From Mariannaea sp. PMI_226 (lineage: Eukaryota > Ascomycota > Sordariomycetes > Hypocreales > Nectriaceae): a stretch of 64,000 nucleotides of DNA. How positions within the stretch are numbered: the stretch's first letter is position 1; each line of letters opens with the position of its first letter. The stretch lies in the NCBI GenBank assembly GCA_024336345.1, contig JANFOG010000007.1, positions 1,798,001 to 1,862,000 on the forward strand, read 5' to 3'. The notes below the pieces were generated by a model. The model was not told the origin of the DNA. It worked only from the letters and a program-made list of their open reading frames with translations, and did not search any database. The translations under genes were made by a program, and so were the position numbers. This document shows, piece after piece, positions 1 to 11,639 of the stretch.

Positions 1-2
1 CT

Positions 3-725
3 GTATCAGTTCCGTACGACGCCATTTATGAAAATAATCCAAGGTACCTTGATGTCGATCACTATGTTAATTCTCACTTGCTGCCAGAGGACAGGAATGA
101 CCACTACATAACCTTGGAAAATATCCGGCGCAAGTCTCTCGCCTCTGGGCTCCCGGACATAGCTTGCTCTTCGTCTCAAGCGAAATTCCTCATGCTCCAG
201 ATCCAAATGACAGGGGCGAGGAACGTTCTTGAACTGGGCACCCTGGGTGGATATAGCGCTGCATGGATGGCGTCGGCTGACCCCGGCGTCAAAGTGACAA
301 CAATTGAGGTTGACGAGACACATGCATCTGTTGCGCTGAGAAACATTGAAGAAGCAGGGCTAGCATCCCAGGTTGAGATCCTCCGAGGGTCAGGTCTTGA
401 CGTTCTTCCAACACTTGTGTCTCAAGTCCAATCTCATCAGCGTCAGCCGTTCGATTTTGTCTTCATCGACGCCAACAAGCAAGACAACCTGGCCTACTTC
501 AATTTCGCACTCTCCATGACGCGACCACGCACTGCAATCATTGTTGACAATGTCGTGCGCAACGGAAAAGTTGCTTCCTCAATTGAAGCCGAAAAGGACG
601 GCCGCGTCTTGGGAACTCGGCAATTGATCGAAGCGGTGGGGAATGACCAGCGCGTCGATGCAACTGTTATCCAAACAGTTGGAGAGAAGGGCTACGATGG
701 CTTTCTTCTTGCAGTCACAAAGTAA
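3..725 (+). CDS. SAM-dependent O-methyltransferase (family 3, CCoAOMT/COMT-like), 5' end outside window
   Basis: This small soluble methyltransferase transfers a methyl group from S-adenosylmethionine to a hydroxyl, probably of a small phenolic or secondary metabolite. The reading frame is open from base 3, so the true start or an upstream exon lies left of the window; the first in-window ATG is not in this frame. Seen in the sequence: the SAM-binding glycine motif LELGTLGGYSAAWMA, the acidic ribose-binding end TTIEVDE, the metal-binding DFVFIDANK and VDNVVRNGKV, all in the order typical of the catechol/caffeoyl-CoA family. The C-terminus (GYDGFLLAV) is the usual family end, so only the N-terminus is missing. 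The natural substrate cannot be read from the sequence. Confidence 0.9.
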   Translation, partial: VSVPYDAIYENNPRYLDVDHYVNSHLLPEDRNDHYITLENIRRKSLASGLPDIACSSSQAKFLMLQIQMTGARNVLELGTLGGYSAAWMASADPGVKVTTIEVDETHASVALRNIEEAGLASQVEILRGSGLDVLPTLVSQVQSHQRQPFDFVFIDANKQDNLAYFNFALSMTRPRTAIIVDNVVRNGKVASSIEAEKDGRVLGTRQLIEAVGNDQRVDATVIQTVGEKGYDGFLLAVTK

Positions 726-1257
726 GGGCTGATGTTACTGTTCGGCTTCCCCTATCACAACCCATCTTGGGAATGAAAAAGATAGTCTCTCCCTCTTGGT
801 CTAATGCGAACATGATAGCGGTTATCTATAAAAACAATCACTCAAACTAATAGTCAATACCAGTCAGCAGCACTTATAAATTGTATATTCTCTTTTGACT
901 CGTTGATGATGGAACACCAACCCACTTGTGAGCATGGGTGATCCTGTACTGTTGGTGCGTGAAATGTGACGCGATTATCGGCAGTGTGAGTGCAGGGTAA
1001 GCATACGGCAGAGGAGGTGGGGTTCAGTCGCGTGACCATGAGGCGGAGACTTGGTCAAAGATGATAGCCATGCTAATAACTACAAGGCATAGAAAGAAAT
1101 ATTTTTGTGTTCCACGCTTAAATGTAACATATCGAGATGAGCAATGGCGATATCCACACAAACCTATCTTTTTGAAAAAGAGTGCCTAAGAAAGCCAAAG
1201 TGGAGCAGCACTGACAGTTCTTGTACAAGTCTATTGGCGCTGGAGTCAACAACATCC
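726..1257. other. Intergenic, nothing recognised
   Basis: This is the stretch between the methyltransferase stop and the tRNA. Small open frames on both strands show no family resemblance and no splice-supported extension. I see no repeat or regulatory site I can defend. Confidence 0.5.
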
Positions 1258-1359
1258 GGTGAGATGGCCGAGTTGGTTATGGCGTCAGGTTAAGGTCACC
1301 TTAACAACCTAAGATTCCTGATGGAGCAATCCTCCTGGGTTCGAGTCCCAGTCTCATCA
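1258..1359 (+). tRNA. tRNA-Leu (anticodon AAG) with a 20-base intron
   Basis: The acceptor stem GGTGAGA (1258-1264) pairs with TCTCATC (1352-1358, one G-U), followed by discriminator A at 1359. The T arm is CTGGG-TTCGAGT-CCCAG (1335-1351) and a class II variable arm occupies 1322-1334. The anticodon stem TCAGG (1285-1289) pairs with CCTGA (1317-1321). The loop begins TTAAGG, giving anticodon AAG at 1292-1294. A 20-base intron sits at the canonical position after base 37 (1296-1315) and contains CCTTAA (1299-1304), complementary to the anticodon loop, as expected for the pre-tRNA helix recognised by the splicing endonuclease. A run of six T starts about eight bases after the tRNA end (1367-1372) and would serve as the Pol III terminator. 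Confidence 0.93.
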
Positions 1360-2367
1360 GCTTTAATTTTTTGTTATTTTTTCCTTTTTGTCCTAAAAGA
1401 CTGCTCTCTTTTATGCAAGGACCTGTACTGCATGCAGCCTACTATGTACAATTTTTTTTTGTTCCTACTCCGTCCGCCTGGTGCAAATACGCAGTAGAGA
1501 GAGGTGCGATTAGACGCAAACTGCAGCTCATTGATGTGAAGATCAACTCTATGCGGTACCATCGAGTGTTTGTTGATGCATGCCATTGCCTTAAAGAAGA
1601 TGTTTTCTTGAGTATCAACCATGTCACTCACTCATGGGAGCACTGCGAAGATTGACTGAAGAAATAACCACAAAATACAGAATGGTGAATGGGATACAGG
1701 CATCAATCATTCAGTCCCAAAATCATACGATTCTGGTTCAGGGTACACATTTGCTGCGCAATGAGTTTATGCAAGGGTCTCGGATATTTGCTAGCAACCA
1801 GAGAATTCTTCCTCACATTCAGCAATAAATTCAGCAATAAGCAATGAGTGAGCAAACGATGGGTGGGCTACAGCCTCTCTTTGCCTAAGTTTGGGTAACT
1901 CCGGATGCAAAGCCCAGGTGGCATTGTCGACAATGTTCCGCTGATCGGTGCCAGTTGCGGACGTCCCGGGCAGACCAATAAGACCGAGAGGGGAATAAAA
2001 GCATAATTTGGGAATCGAAATTACTTATCATCATCAATTTGTTGCCTTGCCTCCTTTGTTTCCAGTATCACGCATCATACGGATATGAGGGGTCTTGATT
2101 TGCTAGCCTGAAAACCTCGATGCAAATTGTGGTAGCACCAGCTCGGTTACCTATTTGGGAATGGCGGATGGTGGCAACTCAGCCCCCGACGGTGGCCGAC
2201 TCAACCACTCTCCGACTCTGATGGGCATGGTAAGGAAGCAAATGCTGTCAAGCGACCAGAATTGTAACCGGGTTTCGGGCAGCGGTGCGAGCTGAATTCC
2301 GTGACAATATGCGGTTTCATTTGTCAAGGGGGGCGGGGAGGGAAGCATGTTGAAGTAGTTGAGATTC
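1360..2367. other. Intergenic between tRNA and SDR gene
   Basis: T-rich sequence immediately follows the tRNA, then about 900 bases with no gene I can support. Overlapping short frames at 1371-1655 on both strands look random. The last part is the promoter of the dehydrogenase gene. Confidence 0.5.
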
Positions 2368-2375
2368 TATAAATA
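2368..2375 (+). promoter_or_regulatory. TATA box of the SDR gene
   Basis: TATAAATA lies about 150 bases before the start codon at 2524, with a pyrimidine-rich stretch between. The position fits a fungal TATA promoter with a 5' leader of roughly 100 bases. Confidence 0.5.
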
Positions 2376-2523
2376 CAGCCGCGATATCCCACCCACCCCA
2401 AATAGAACTAGAAGGCTTTCAACTTATTCCTTTGCTCCTGATTGCCAATTATCGTTTGTATTTTTTGTTTAAACCTCCCTTCGACTGACTTCATCTTATC
2501 AGTTACCAAATACCCTTTACACC

Positions 2524-3679
2524 ATGCCGTCCAAATGCAATCGCCGCGATCAAGCCCCTGCTGCCGCAGGAACAGTCCCTTCCAAGCTCATGGATCCTCT
2601 CCCCGAAAACTTCGGTCCAGTCTTCTTCCAAAACCAATTCAAGACTAAGATTGAGCTTCCCACCAAGGAGAAATTCCCCAACCTAGAAGGTAAATGCGCC
2701 ATCATCACAGGTTCCAACACGGGGCTTGGCTTCGAATCCGCAAGGCAGCTGCTCGGTCTCGGCCTCTCTCATCTTGTCATGGCTGTCCGAACCCTTGAGA
2801 GGGGTGAAGCTGCTGCCTCCAAGCTTCGTCCTGTCAACCCCTCGGCGCGTATCGATGTCTGGCAACTGGACATGGAGAAATATGACTCTATACAGTCCTT
2901 CGTCGCTAGATGTGAGACTAATCTCTCATGCATCGACATGGTCATTCTGAATGCTGGCATGGCCCCAGTCTCATTCGCCACAGCTTCGTCTACTGGCCAC
3001 GAGAAGGCTGTTCAGGTGAACTTTCTCAGCACTGTATTACTAGCCGTCCTCCTGCTCCCTGTCCTGAAAAGACAACCGTCCAGAGATACCCCCATCCTCA
3101 CCATCGTCAATTCAGTTACGGCACACCTTTGCAAGTTCCCCAATAGAACCCACAAGCCAGTCTTGCCATCATTTGATGACACAAATGTCCTCCCGTGGGA
3201 TCCTCAGGAGAGGTATGGGGTCTCTAAGCTGCTGGGCCAGTTGTTCATTGTCAAGCTAGCGGACAATGTTGACCCCAATGACGTGGTCATCAACATGGTA
3301 GACCCTGGCCTCACCAAAGGCACCGGCCTTGCGCGCGATGCTAAGGGCCTTCTTGGTGTGGCAGCCTGGGCTTTTAACGCTGCCGCTGGCAGGCCGGTAG
3401 AGAAAGGAGCTGCAACATATGTAGATGCTGTGTTGAAGCAAGGCAAACAGTCTCACGGCTGCTTCCTTATGAACTGCAAGATTTCGCCGTAAGTCCCGGA
3501 CAGCTATTTCTTGATCGCACACCGAATAGTCGCTCACTTTTTCGTCTAGGCTTGCGCGATTGTATTACACTGAGGGTGAGACATTGACGGACGTGATCTG
3601 GAAAGAGACTCTTGAAGAGTTGAAATTTGCCGGGATTGAGCAAATCATTGCTTCCATGGGTTATCCCAAGGTAAAGTGA
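2524..3679 (+). CDS. Short-chain dehydrogenase/reductase (SDR), two exons
   Basis: This is an NAD(P)-dependent oxidoreductase of the classical SDR fold, closest in style to fungal retinol dehydrogenase/WW-oxidoreductase-like enzymes of about 330-370 residues. Coding is join(2524..3488, 3550..3679), 364 residues; the intron 3489-3549 has GTAAGT...CTAG borders and splicing extends the frame to a family-like C-terminus ending in GYPKVK. Seen: the Rossmann glycine motif TGSNTGLGFE near residue 60, the LNAG structural motif, a Ser in the catalytic position of strand 5 (IVNSVTAH), and the catalytic pair YGVSK. The first ATG was chosen because a TATA box lies upstream; a second in-frame ATG 22 codons later would also leave the whole domain. 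The substrate is unknown. It is not visibly in an operon-like group with its neighbours. Confidence 0.9.
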
Positions 3680-3820
3680 GTGGTTTCTATTGGGGCTGAA
3701 GGCAATGTGAGGGTATAGGTTCATTTACAGCTTATTATTTATTTGAAGGTAGAGACACACATCATTAATCGAGGTGTTGAGCTAGGCTATTGATTCATAG
3801 CGCCTTCAACGTCGGCGCAT

Positions 3821-3896
3821 CAAATCCCTTCGATGAATTCAAATCCCTTAGATGAATTCAAATCCCTTAGATGAATTCAAATCCCTTAGATGAATC
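3821..3896. repeat. Four tandem copies of a 19-base unit
   Basis: The unit CAAATCCCTTAGATGAATT occurs four times head to tail; the first copy has one change (TTCG for TTAG) and the last ends in C. It lies between the convergent 3' ends of the SDR and purine permease genes, so it is probably a neutral minisatellite. The rest of 3680-4124 shows nothing else. Confidence 0.9.
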
Positions 3897-4124
3897 CACA
3901 CCCCTCAAGTTGTTTTTGCTAGAAGGATTTAACAATTAGCCTACAAGGGCCTAAGGTTCTATTTAATACATATGCTGTTTTCTATTGTTCCGCCGGCCGT
4001 CTATTCTTACGATCAATGAGGCGTCGTGAGAGCCATAGATAAAATACAAGCCAAAATAAACAAATAAATAAAAACAAGAGAATGAATCCAGGTGTGGCTT
4101 GATTGATACAAGAAAATGCATTTC

Positions 4125-6412
4125 TTAATGATAGGGCTTTGCTTTTAGGACTCGCATCGGCACTGTGACAGTCTTACCATCGTCTCCGAGGTCTGATGAA
4201 TTTGGCCTAGAAAGGGAGCCAAAGACACCGTCTGGCCCGTCACTTGTACGCAATGACCGTGTGCTCGACTTATCGTCCTCCTTTTGAGTAAACATATGGC
4301 GTTTAGCAGCTCGAACAAACCAGGGCTTTTTGCCTGGGGCTTTCCAGGACCAGTGCTCTTTGAAATCGTACTCGCTAGGCTCGATCCTACCACCAGATAG
4401 TCTCACAGTGATGGAAACGAGGCCATTGAGTACAGCATAAACCAACACACCGCTGGGAGAGCATAGGTCAGTTGTACCGCACAATCATCTTGAGGCATGT
4501 TTTCACTTACGCGATCAGTCCGTAAGCCACGCTGTATGAGAATGGAATGAAGCTGATAACAACAAAAGCAGGGAGGACGTCTCCTAGATACCGCCAATTG
4601 ATCTGCGCCATTTGACGCGCCATAATGCAGCCAACCTATATTTTGTGTAAGGGTGGTGATTAGTACATCGCCGCTCAGGTGTCTGCCAGGTCAACACTCA
4701 CCAGCACCAAGGTAGGGCCAGTAGCCCAAGGTGGGATCGAGGCGAATATTGGGGCGAAGAATATCGCTATAATGAAACAGATGCCAGTCGTCACAGCCGT
4801 CAAACCTGTCCGCCCGCCTTCCGCAATTCCAGCGCCACTCTCAATGAATGCTGTGACTGGAGAGCAGCCCAGCAAAGCGCTGATGGAGATACAACTCGCG
4901 TCACAGCAAAAGGCTATTGTTGACCGGGGGAAATCTCCAGCCTTTGGATCAACCACGCCGGTAAGTCGCACCATGGCGTATAACGTGGCGGTGGCGTCTA
5001 TAATGTCAACATATAACAAGGTAAAGAGGGCAACAACAAATTCTCCAGTATTTTTAGAAATGTCCCAGTCCAGTCTGTTCAAAGTTTTGGTCATAGGATG
5101 GAAGGAAACCACACGCTTGAAAAAGTCGAAGCGAGAACTACCAGCGTCGGTGTATGGGAAGTAGGTAATGGACGTTGTCCGCCTGTCATTGGTTAGTAAA
5201 TAATCCACTGTCGAAAAAAATATATCTCGAGCTTACGGCCAGGAGAGAATAGAAACAAAGGCAATGCCAATGATAAAGGCGAACCTGACTCGAAATGACA
5301 TGAGGTATGCAGTCAAGACACCTCCGGCAACGATACCCGTCCACATCTATTTTTTTTATCTTTAGCTTTTGTTTGATGCTCAACATCTGTTTATGACAAA
5401 TCAATACCTTTGGACTTGACATTATGCCTCCGTTACACATATTCGTATCTGGGTCTAGCATCTCCTCCGGGCATCCGGCAATCGTGAGTGGTGTCGTCTG
5501 CCATCCGCCGGTGATGGCGCCTATGCCGGATGGGTATGAAAGACCAATCTCTGTGAGAAAAAGGCCAATGCCAACACCAGTAGCTGTTTTGATACTTGCG
5601 GGGATAAGTTTGACCAGCCACTGTCGCATGCCTGTGAGAGCAAGGAAAACGAAGATTAGACCTTCAACAAAGACAGCGGTCAACGCGACTTGATATGAAA
5701 TAGGACCTGACCCATTAGTGCCGACGACCTGGAATGCGAAATATGCGTTGAGGCCCATGCCGGGACTTTGAGTTGTTAGTTGTATCAAGCGGTTTCTCGG
5801 AAGACACGGAAATACTCACGCCAAAGCGACTGGTAGGTTGGTGGAGAGGCCGAAGAGAAAACTAGAAAGGCCCGCCATGGCGGTCGTTGCAGTGATAAGA
5901 TCAAGTCTAACATCTAGAGAATAAGTTAATATCGCGAAGATAGTTGTTTGATATAAAAAAAGATTTGTATCCTTACCCTCTTTGCATTCTCTATAGCTGG
6001 CAATCAAGTCACAATCCAGTCGATTCTTCAGGTCACACTCACAGGGTCCTCCTGTTTGTGAAAGGATAGATGACTATAACACATAGTGTCAGCATGACCA
6101 GAAAATAATGCGAGGGGAGTATATGTGGATGCGATTTACGTTGACAGCTATAATATATGCCATGGTGGTGAAAGTTGTAACACCTGCACGGAGCTCACCG
6201 AAGAGTGAGGATCCGCTGATCTCTTCCGACTGAATAGGATTTTTTCCCCCATTAGTTGGAACTCCGCAGAAAAGGAAACGGTTCACCGAATAACATACAT
6301 GACCACTTCCATTGAGTCGGAAGAAACGACCAAATGCAGACGAGCAGAGCCTCTTGTCGAGTGCATCAATGGACTTCCGCATGCTGCGGAAGTTGGAATA
6401 CAACCTATCCAT
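4125..6412 (-). CDS. azgA: AzgA-family hypoxanthine/adenine/guanine permease, nine exons
   Basis: This plasma-membrane proton symporter for purines belongs to the AzgA branch of the nucleobase transporters. The coding path, minus strand, is 6412..6299, 6229..6140, 6073..5977, 5913..5820, 5765..5408, 5346..5237, 5182..4702, 4635..4511, 4452..4125, giving 598 residues, the normal length of the family. Seen: the N-terminal FGRFFRLNGSGH signature, GVTTFTTMAYIIAVN of the first helix, the Cys-containing loop TGGPCECD, LPVALAPGMGLNAYFAF, the long periplasm-side loop with GAITGGWQTTPL, and ESGAGIAEGGRTGLTAV, the substrate-pathway segment conserved in AzgA. All eight introns have GT-AG borders and keep the frame. 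A match to the 14-helix fold is expected but was not computed. The promoter shows no obvious UaY-type site. Confidence 0.93.
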
Positions 6413-9234
6413 TGTAGCGCCCCTTAAGAACCCGTCGCATAAGCACGTGTGGACAGAGAGGCTTTATTCGGATATATGTTGTATGTTACCTTGCCAGAGG
6501 GAGGATTTCAACCTTCCCAAGGTCTTGTTGTTAACGGGACCAGCCAGTGCAAGGAAATAGTCGGCACATACGGAGTCGGTGGGACTAGGAATGTATATAT
6601 CAGGAGCAAGCTTTTGAGACCCTGTCATTTTGGCTATGCGGAGTCTTGGTCTATTTGGCTGAATCGCACGGGTGAATAAGGACCCCCAATGCTCGAACAA
6701 GACTATGGAAGCACGATAGATCCCCGTGCATAATACGTGGGACGCTAGCTCTCTGTGGACGTTGCAGCAATTTTTTATTGACGGGGCAAGCTTCCATGTC
6801 AAATTGTCATCTGCATCCTTCTAAACAGCATTGGTTCGCCGTCTCTCAAGGCCTTGCTTGGTGGTCAGCAACCAGGAAGGCAAATAAGCAAGTAGATAGA
6901 CAGGCAAACAGGCAGGCAGGTAGAGAGACGAACTGAGAAAATAAATTAACTAACAGTGACGAGTGGCATCTCATACGTCGATGTTGTCACGGAATGCTCA
7001 GAGATCATTGGACCAAAATTTCTTCACATTTATCTGGCCACGAAAGTTGAGATGTCCTTGAAATACCAAAGTTCTTCGCGATGTCAGACCAGCTAGCTAC
7101 ATACCTAAATGGCCTTGGTGCATTGATATTTATTGTAGTTAATATGCTGGGGACGTAGTATCCCGGCTTGCCGATCCCGATTCCCATGGCCCTGGTGCCC
7201 CCATATCCCCCTTGTCTATCCGCAACAGCTTGCCACCAGGGAGCAAAGCGAAAACATGCCCAATAGCCTCCACGTTCTTGAACAAACTTCAAACTTGCCT
7301 CTCCACTTGTGAGGAATTGGCCATTTTTTTTTACTGGGCATATCCTTGAAAACCTGTGTCTTTTTTTCTCTTTTCGTAACATCTTTCACTTTTTCGATTT
7401 GTGATAACATCAGTCTGGGTTGGAGAAACTGGTGTGAAAATTCTTCTGCAAGCTAACTACGCCTCAAATGCCACGGGGGCCTGTAAGGGAATAATTTTAA
7501 GACTGAGCCCGCTTAAGGGGTGACAACCCTGCTTCCAGACCAATAAATCGGGCACTGATTGTCAGTGACATGCTTGAGGAATATGTGTATGCAGATGATC
7601 TCAGATGATCTCATCTCCATCCCTTTCCTAGTCCTAAGGCACCTCAAGCTTTGAAATACATAGTATCTGATGTGTTAGCATCATTATTTGATACTCCCCA
7701 CTTGCCTTGGGACCGTGAAAGGGATGGCACAGGAGCTCTAGCTCAACTAGAATAAACTGGGGAGCGCGCGGGCCGAGAAGACAAGACCAGCTGGCCTTAA
7801 TGTCTAACCGCTTCATTCAATTAGTTGGATGCCCCTCGGACAGGACGAGCAGGCTAAGTTTCAAAACCCTGGTGTCGCCCGGCACTTGTACAGCTTCGTC
7901 AATCCCCGTCTCCACAGTTCGGGTTTGCTCCGTCAAGAGGTTTAGAGGGATGTGCATCCGTGCCCCTGTCTAGTACCGGGCTAAAGTATCCGGCGCCCGC
8001 AGGACATCCATCCAGGCGAGGCACAGCTGTGTTGTAAGATTTGAGACTGCTGAATCAGCTGCTGGAGGTTTCAACGGCTTCTGTGCCAGTCGGCACTCGT
8101 TTCCCTCGTCCCGGTTGCATAGTCCAGCGATTATCTTCTTGGAATGTACTATCCTGGTCAAGACTGATGTCTCATCTACCAATCGAATTGTCATGTGGCG
8201 TGCTACGTACGTCAACGTTGCGTGTATAATGCGTGTGAGTGCAAGGTATCAGATCCCTCATTCCAATACGAGTTTCGGGCAATTACAGTACTACATCCCC
8301 TCGCCATCCGCGGCTGTTCTATGACGGCTGTATGGAGCACTATTGTTATTAACTCGGGGCGCGATGAACGCCACTGGACCCCTCAAGCCCCTCAAGATAA
8401 TAACCACATGGCATGTACAAAGCATTCTTACACACACCTCAACAACTCGCACTATTAGCTGCTGCTTTTTCGGGAATGTGGAGAGGGAACAGGACCAAGG
8501 GTAAAGAACCCATGGAACGAGAAAAATTGGTACATACACACAAATAATAAACCCCCAGTCAATGTCGTTCTGCCATGATGTCGTCTTGTTTAATCTCAAA
8601 AGACAACGGGGTCTCCGCAGTTTTCAGGGCTCCCAATCCCTGCTTCATACTGTATTATGCCGGGCGCTCCAAGATCGATTGTGAAAATAGCCTGTCTAGC
8701 TCGTCCAGTCGTCACTTTTTACAGTGGGAGCTCCCAACATACCCCCTCATGGACGATGCTATTTTTCCAACAATCTTGACTTGGCACCCGTATGTATAGT
8801 CGTCAGAAATATCACGAATATCTCTGGACTACGCGAAACCTTTACATTCATTATTGTCCATCTTGCCAGCTGGCTGCTGAACCACTCGCTACTAGTTCAC
8901 TTCGATCGTATTCACCGGCACTGTTTTTTTTTTTGTGTCTACAATTAAGGGCGGCAAACGCGTCTCCTCAATCATTCATCACCTCCCCACGCAGTTTCTT
9001 TCCAGCTGCCATCCTCATCAAGATTTCCTTGGCCTACTTTTGTTTCCTCGTCTCGTTCCCCCCGTTTCTCGGGATCAAAGAAGCGGCGCTGCAGGTCAGC
9101 CACACCCGCCAGGCCTGCATAGGCTCAGGTTCAGCTGGTGCAACCCCAGTCGAGCTTTCTTGCGCAACTATTCGTCTCCAAAAAAATTCACCGATAATAA
9201 TCGCCACTATCGTCATCATCTGTTGTCGTCGAGT
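6413..9234. other. 2.8 kb without a supportable gene; degenerate tetranucleotide tract
   Basis: Several frames of 60-125 codons exist on both strands but none shows a recognisable motif or a splice path that lengthens it. At about 6880-6935 there is a degenerate GGCA/AGAC/GATA tetranucleotide tract, and at 7594-7612 a short direct repeat of AGATGATCTC. The last several hundred bases are T/C-rich leader sequence of the following gene. Confidence 0.5.
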
Positions 9235-10125
9235 ATGTGGGACGTTGTATGGACTGATCCCGACCGGGAACTCAGAAAAGACCGCATCGAAAGGAAGAAG
9301 GGTGGACGAGGGACGAAACACAAAACAAAAGATAAATACCAGTCTTCGAGGAGTTCTACTTCGACTGGGAGCTCATCAACTTCCAGCAACAAGCTACTTA
9401 CTACCCATTCGTCATTGTCAAAAATCCGATCAAACCCTCAGGCACCATCATCACCAACTACATCCTCCATATCCAATGCTTCCTGGACGAGCCACAGCTT
9501 CTACGCTGCTGACAGAGGGTCTATCCTAACTGTTGAGTCCGAAATACCATCAGTTGAGCTGGATTCTAGCCATTTCTCTGAAGGGAATTGCACAGAGACC
9601 AACGACCCGGCTGGAGTATCAGACCAGCCAACTTCGCAACCTGACTTGCCCGAGTTCTCAATACCCTCTATCTGGGATGCGGCATTGGCTGAGCCTATCG
9701 CGATTGGGTCGTATCACCTCACACAAATCCTTGGCCCAGATTCGATCATTACTAGAATTACAGAAATAGTAATAAGTTGCCGGGCGGCGGATATTGACGC
9801 TGCATATGCGGATTCAAAAGTCGTCATAACAGCCAACATATCAGAAGAATGTCCTGAGATACCTGACATACTCGATGAATCCGAAGTTTGGACGCCACCA
9901 AACCATTGGGATTACAAGGCGCAACAAGAAATGCCAACACTAGTGGTCAATAATACAACGACGACAGTTACGGATGCAGCCGATGTCAGTGACGACGACG
10001 CTACATCAGTGGATGAGGTACAAGATGACCGACGAGTAGCTGCAAGGAGTAATCGAAATTGGGTAACTCAGCTGACAGAGCTTGAGAGCAGTGGTCGTGG
10101 TTATGACTATACAAGCTGGCCTTGA
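9235..10125 (+). CDS. Uncharacterised acidic, low-complexity fungal protein
   Basis: This is a 296-residue protein of no known function. The frame is open for another 100 codons upstream, but the upstream residues look like translated leader, while MWDVVWTDPDRE is the kind of start seen in a group of uncharacterised fungal proteins, so the ATG at 9235 is preferred. Seen: a Lys/Arg-rich stretch near residues 15-40, a long Ser/Thr-rich low-complexity region to about residue 100, then a mostly acidic region with short hydrophobic segments (IWDAALAEPIAIGSYHLTQI) and a C-terminus ending in DYTSWP. No signal peptide, membrane helix or catalytic motif is visible. The protein is probably largely disordered, which would suit a scaffold or nuclear role; this is inference only. 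Confidence 0.6.
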   Translation: MWDVVWTDPDRELRKDRIERKKGGRGTKHKTKDKYQSSRSSTSTGSSSTSSNKLLTTHSSLSKIRSNPQAPSSPTTSSISNASWTSHSFYAADRGSILTVESEIPSVELDSSHFSEGNCTETNDPAGVSDQPTSQPDLPEFSIPSIWDAALAEPIAIGSYHLTQILGPDSIITRITEIVISCRAADIDAAYADSKVVITANISEECPEIPDILDESEVWTPPNHWDYKAQQEMPTLVVNNTTTTVTDAADVSDDDATSVDEVQDDRRVAARSNRNWVTQLTELESSGRGYDYTSWP

Positions 10126-10623
10126 TTTCGAGATTGATTGAAGTGGCAATATAGCTGGAGTGTACACGGTCAAAGAATTTCCCAACGGGAGCATTACTTT
10201 CATTTGTGTTATTTTTTTTCGGAGGCATTATCATTTCAGCTTCCTTTTTTCTATCCACGTAGCCAACAGGCAGGTAGATCACTAGATTCCCCTGGCGTTT
10301 AGGGAGTAACTAAAGCATTCCTTATTACAGGGAATGTCCAATTGAATTCAGTAAGCAATTATCTTCCGTCAAGTTAGTTTGGATAAATCGGAGTGAACGT
10401 ACATCTAGCCGCGTGGTGATAGATGATGAGGTCTTTGAGGCCCAACTCTTGTGCTGATCCACCAAGCAGCAGTCCCCGGTATGTCAAATGATTGGGTCTA
10501 AGGTAATAAGTGTACAAGAATAAAGCTTAAGCGTAGTATGTTTTTTTTTTTTTTAATATGTTTGATTCATGAATTATCGTCTTTTTTTTTCATCGGGGCT
10601 TTCAAAATGTGTTTCTAGTCTAT
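10126..10623. other. Intergenic with long T tract
   Basis: This is 3' flanking sequence of two convergent genes. It contains a 14-base T run at about 10541 and another of nine T near 10581. No gene or structured element was seen. Confidence 0.5.
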
Positions 10624-11639
10624 CTAATTAATTCCCTGCGCCTTCTCGGCTGTGAGCCTCTCATTGTTCGTGTCAAACCACCACTTGTGCATCTCCTGTT
10701 TGCCTGTCCACTCTCCATTGGAGCCAATCTCATCCCAGGGCTTGGGGCTTAGGATGAAGTGCACATTCTTGACATGGTCGTCTCGCCAGATAGCATCGTG
10801 AACTCCAGGAGAGCGTAGCGTTTTGAGTGCGTTGTAAATGTAGGGCAAGGACACCCAGCGTCCCGCGTACAGCTCGGCGAGAAGGTCTTGATCGGGGAAC
10901 TGGTACTCGGTACCCCGGATGTTCATGTGATCAATGATTTGCTCAAAAATGACATCGGATGGGTTGAGGACGAGCAAGCCGCTGTTCAACTTTCCGAGAC
11001 CAGAGCTGGGATCTGCTGCAATGGTTTGAGCCGCCACTGGATCCCCATGTTGTGAGGTAAACGCGCAATTCTCGGCTATCCAGTCCGCTGGATAGTGAGT
11101 ACGCTTGAGAGGATTGCAGACACAGGCATGACTTGCAGCAAATACACGAGGGCTTGTTTGCGCATCACCCGTTGCGCTAACTGAAGGATGATCGAGATCA
11201 AGATCCATCAACTCATCCATGTTGCGGAGGACAAGCATGTCCGAATCCAGCTGTACGACCCGGTCATACTGAGTGAGAGAGAACACAACGAGCTTTGTCC
11301 AGCAGTCGTTAAAGCGAGGGTCGTCGGCATAGTTCTTAGAATTTGACGGCGCGAGAAAAGGAACAAGGTGCGACGAGATGCCACGGGCTGCCAATGCGGC
11401 ACGTCCAGACTCGGGGAAAGACTCTGTGTAAAGGGCAACAAGGGGGTACTTGGAGTTCACACGACGGAGACAGTGATTGAGAGTCAAAAGCCCAGGCAGA
11501 TAGTTGAGGTTTGTGATTAAGCTAACCCAGACTGAGGACGAAATAATGTTGTTAGCATTGCGAAGGGGTCGTGGACAGTGTGTTTGAGAGGTTATATCTT
11601 GCCTTTACTAGAGTTGACAGCACGCTCTTTGTCTGCCAT
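10624..11639 (-). CDS. Glycosyltransferase family 8 protein (glycogenin/GNT-like), GC-AG intron
   Basis: This is a nucleotide-sugar-dependent retaining glycosyltransferase of the GT-A fold. The coding path is 11639..11603 and 11531..10624 on the minus strand, 314 residues. Seen: KVWVSLITNLNYLPGLLTL, the family's first beta strand; the substrate-binding segment with KYPLVALYTESFP; the metal-binding DxD in VVQLDSDMLVLRN; GLGKLNSGLLVLNP; and FPDQDLLAELYAGRW, all in the order of GT8 fungal glycogenin-like enzymes. Without signal peptide or membrane helix, it is probably cytosolic. The first intron uses a GC donor (GGCAAGA) if the conserved KVW is to be kept; a GT donor six bases upstream would also hold the frame but would give SIW instead of SSKVW. 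Acceptor sugar and substrate are unknown. Confidence 0.88.

Noticed and set aside
8935..9234. First 100 codons of the open frame before the unknown acidic protein
   Set aside because: No ATG at the frame opening, leader-like composition, and a family-like start MWDVVWTDPDRE follows at 9235.
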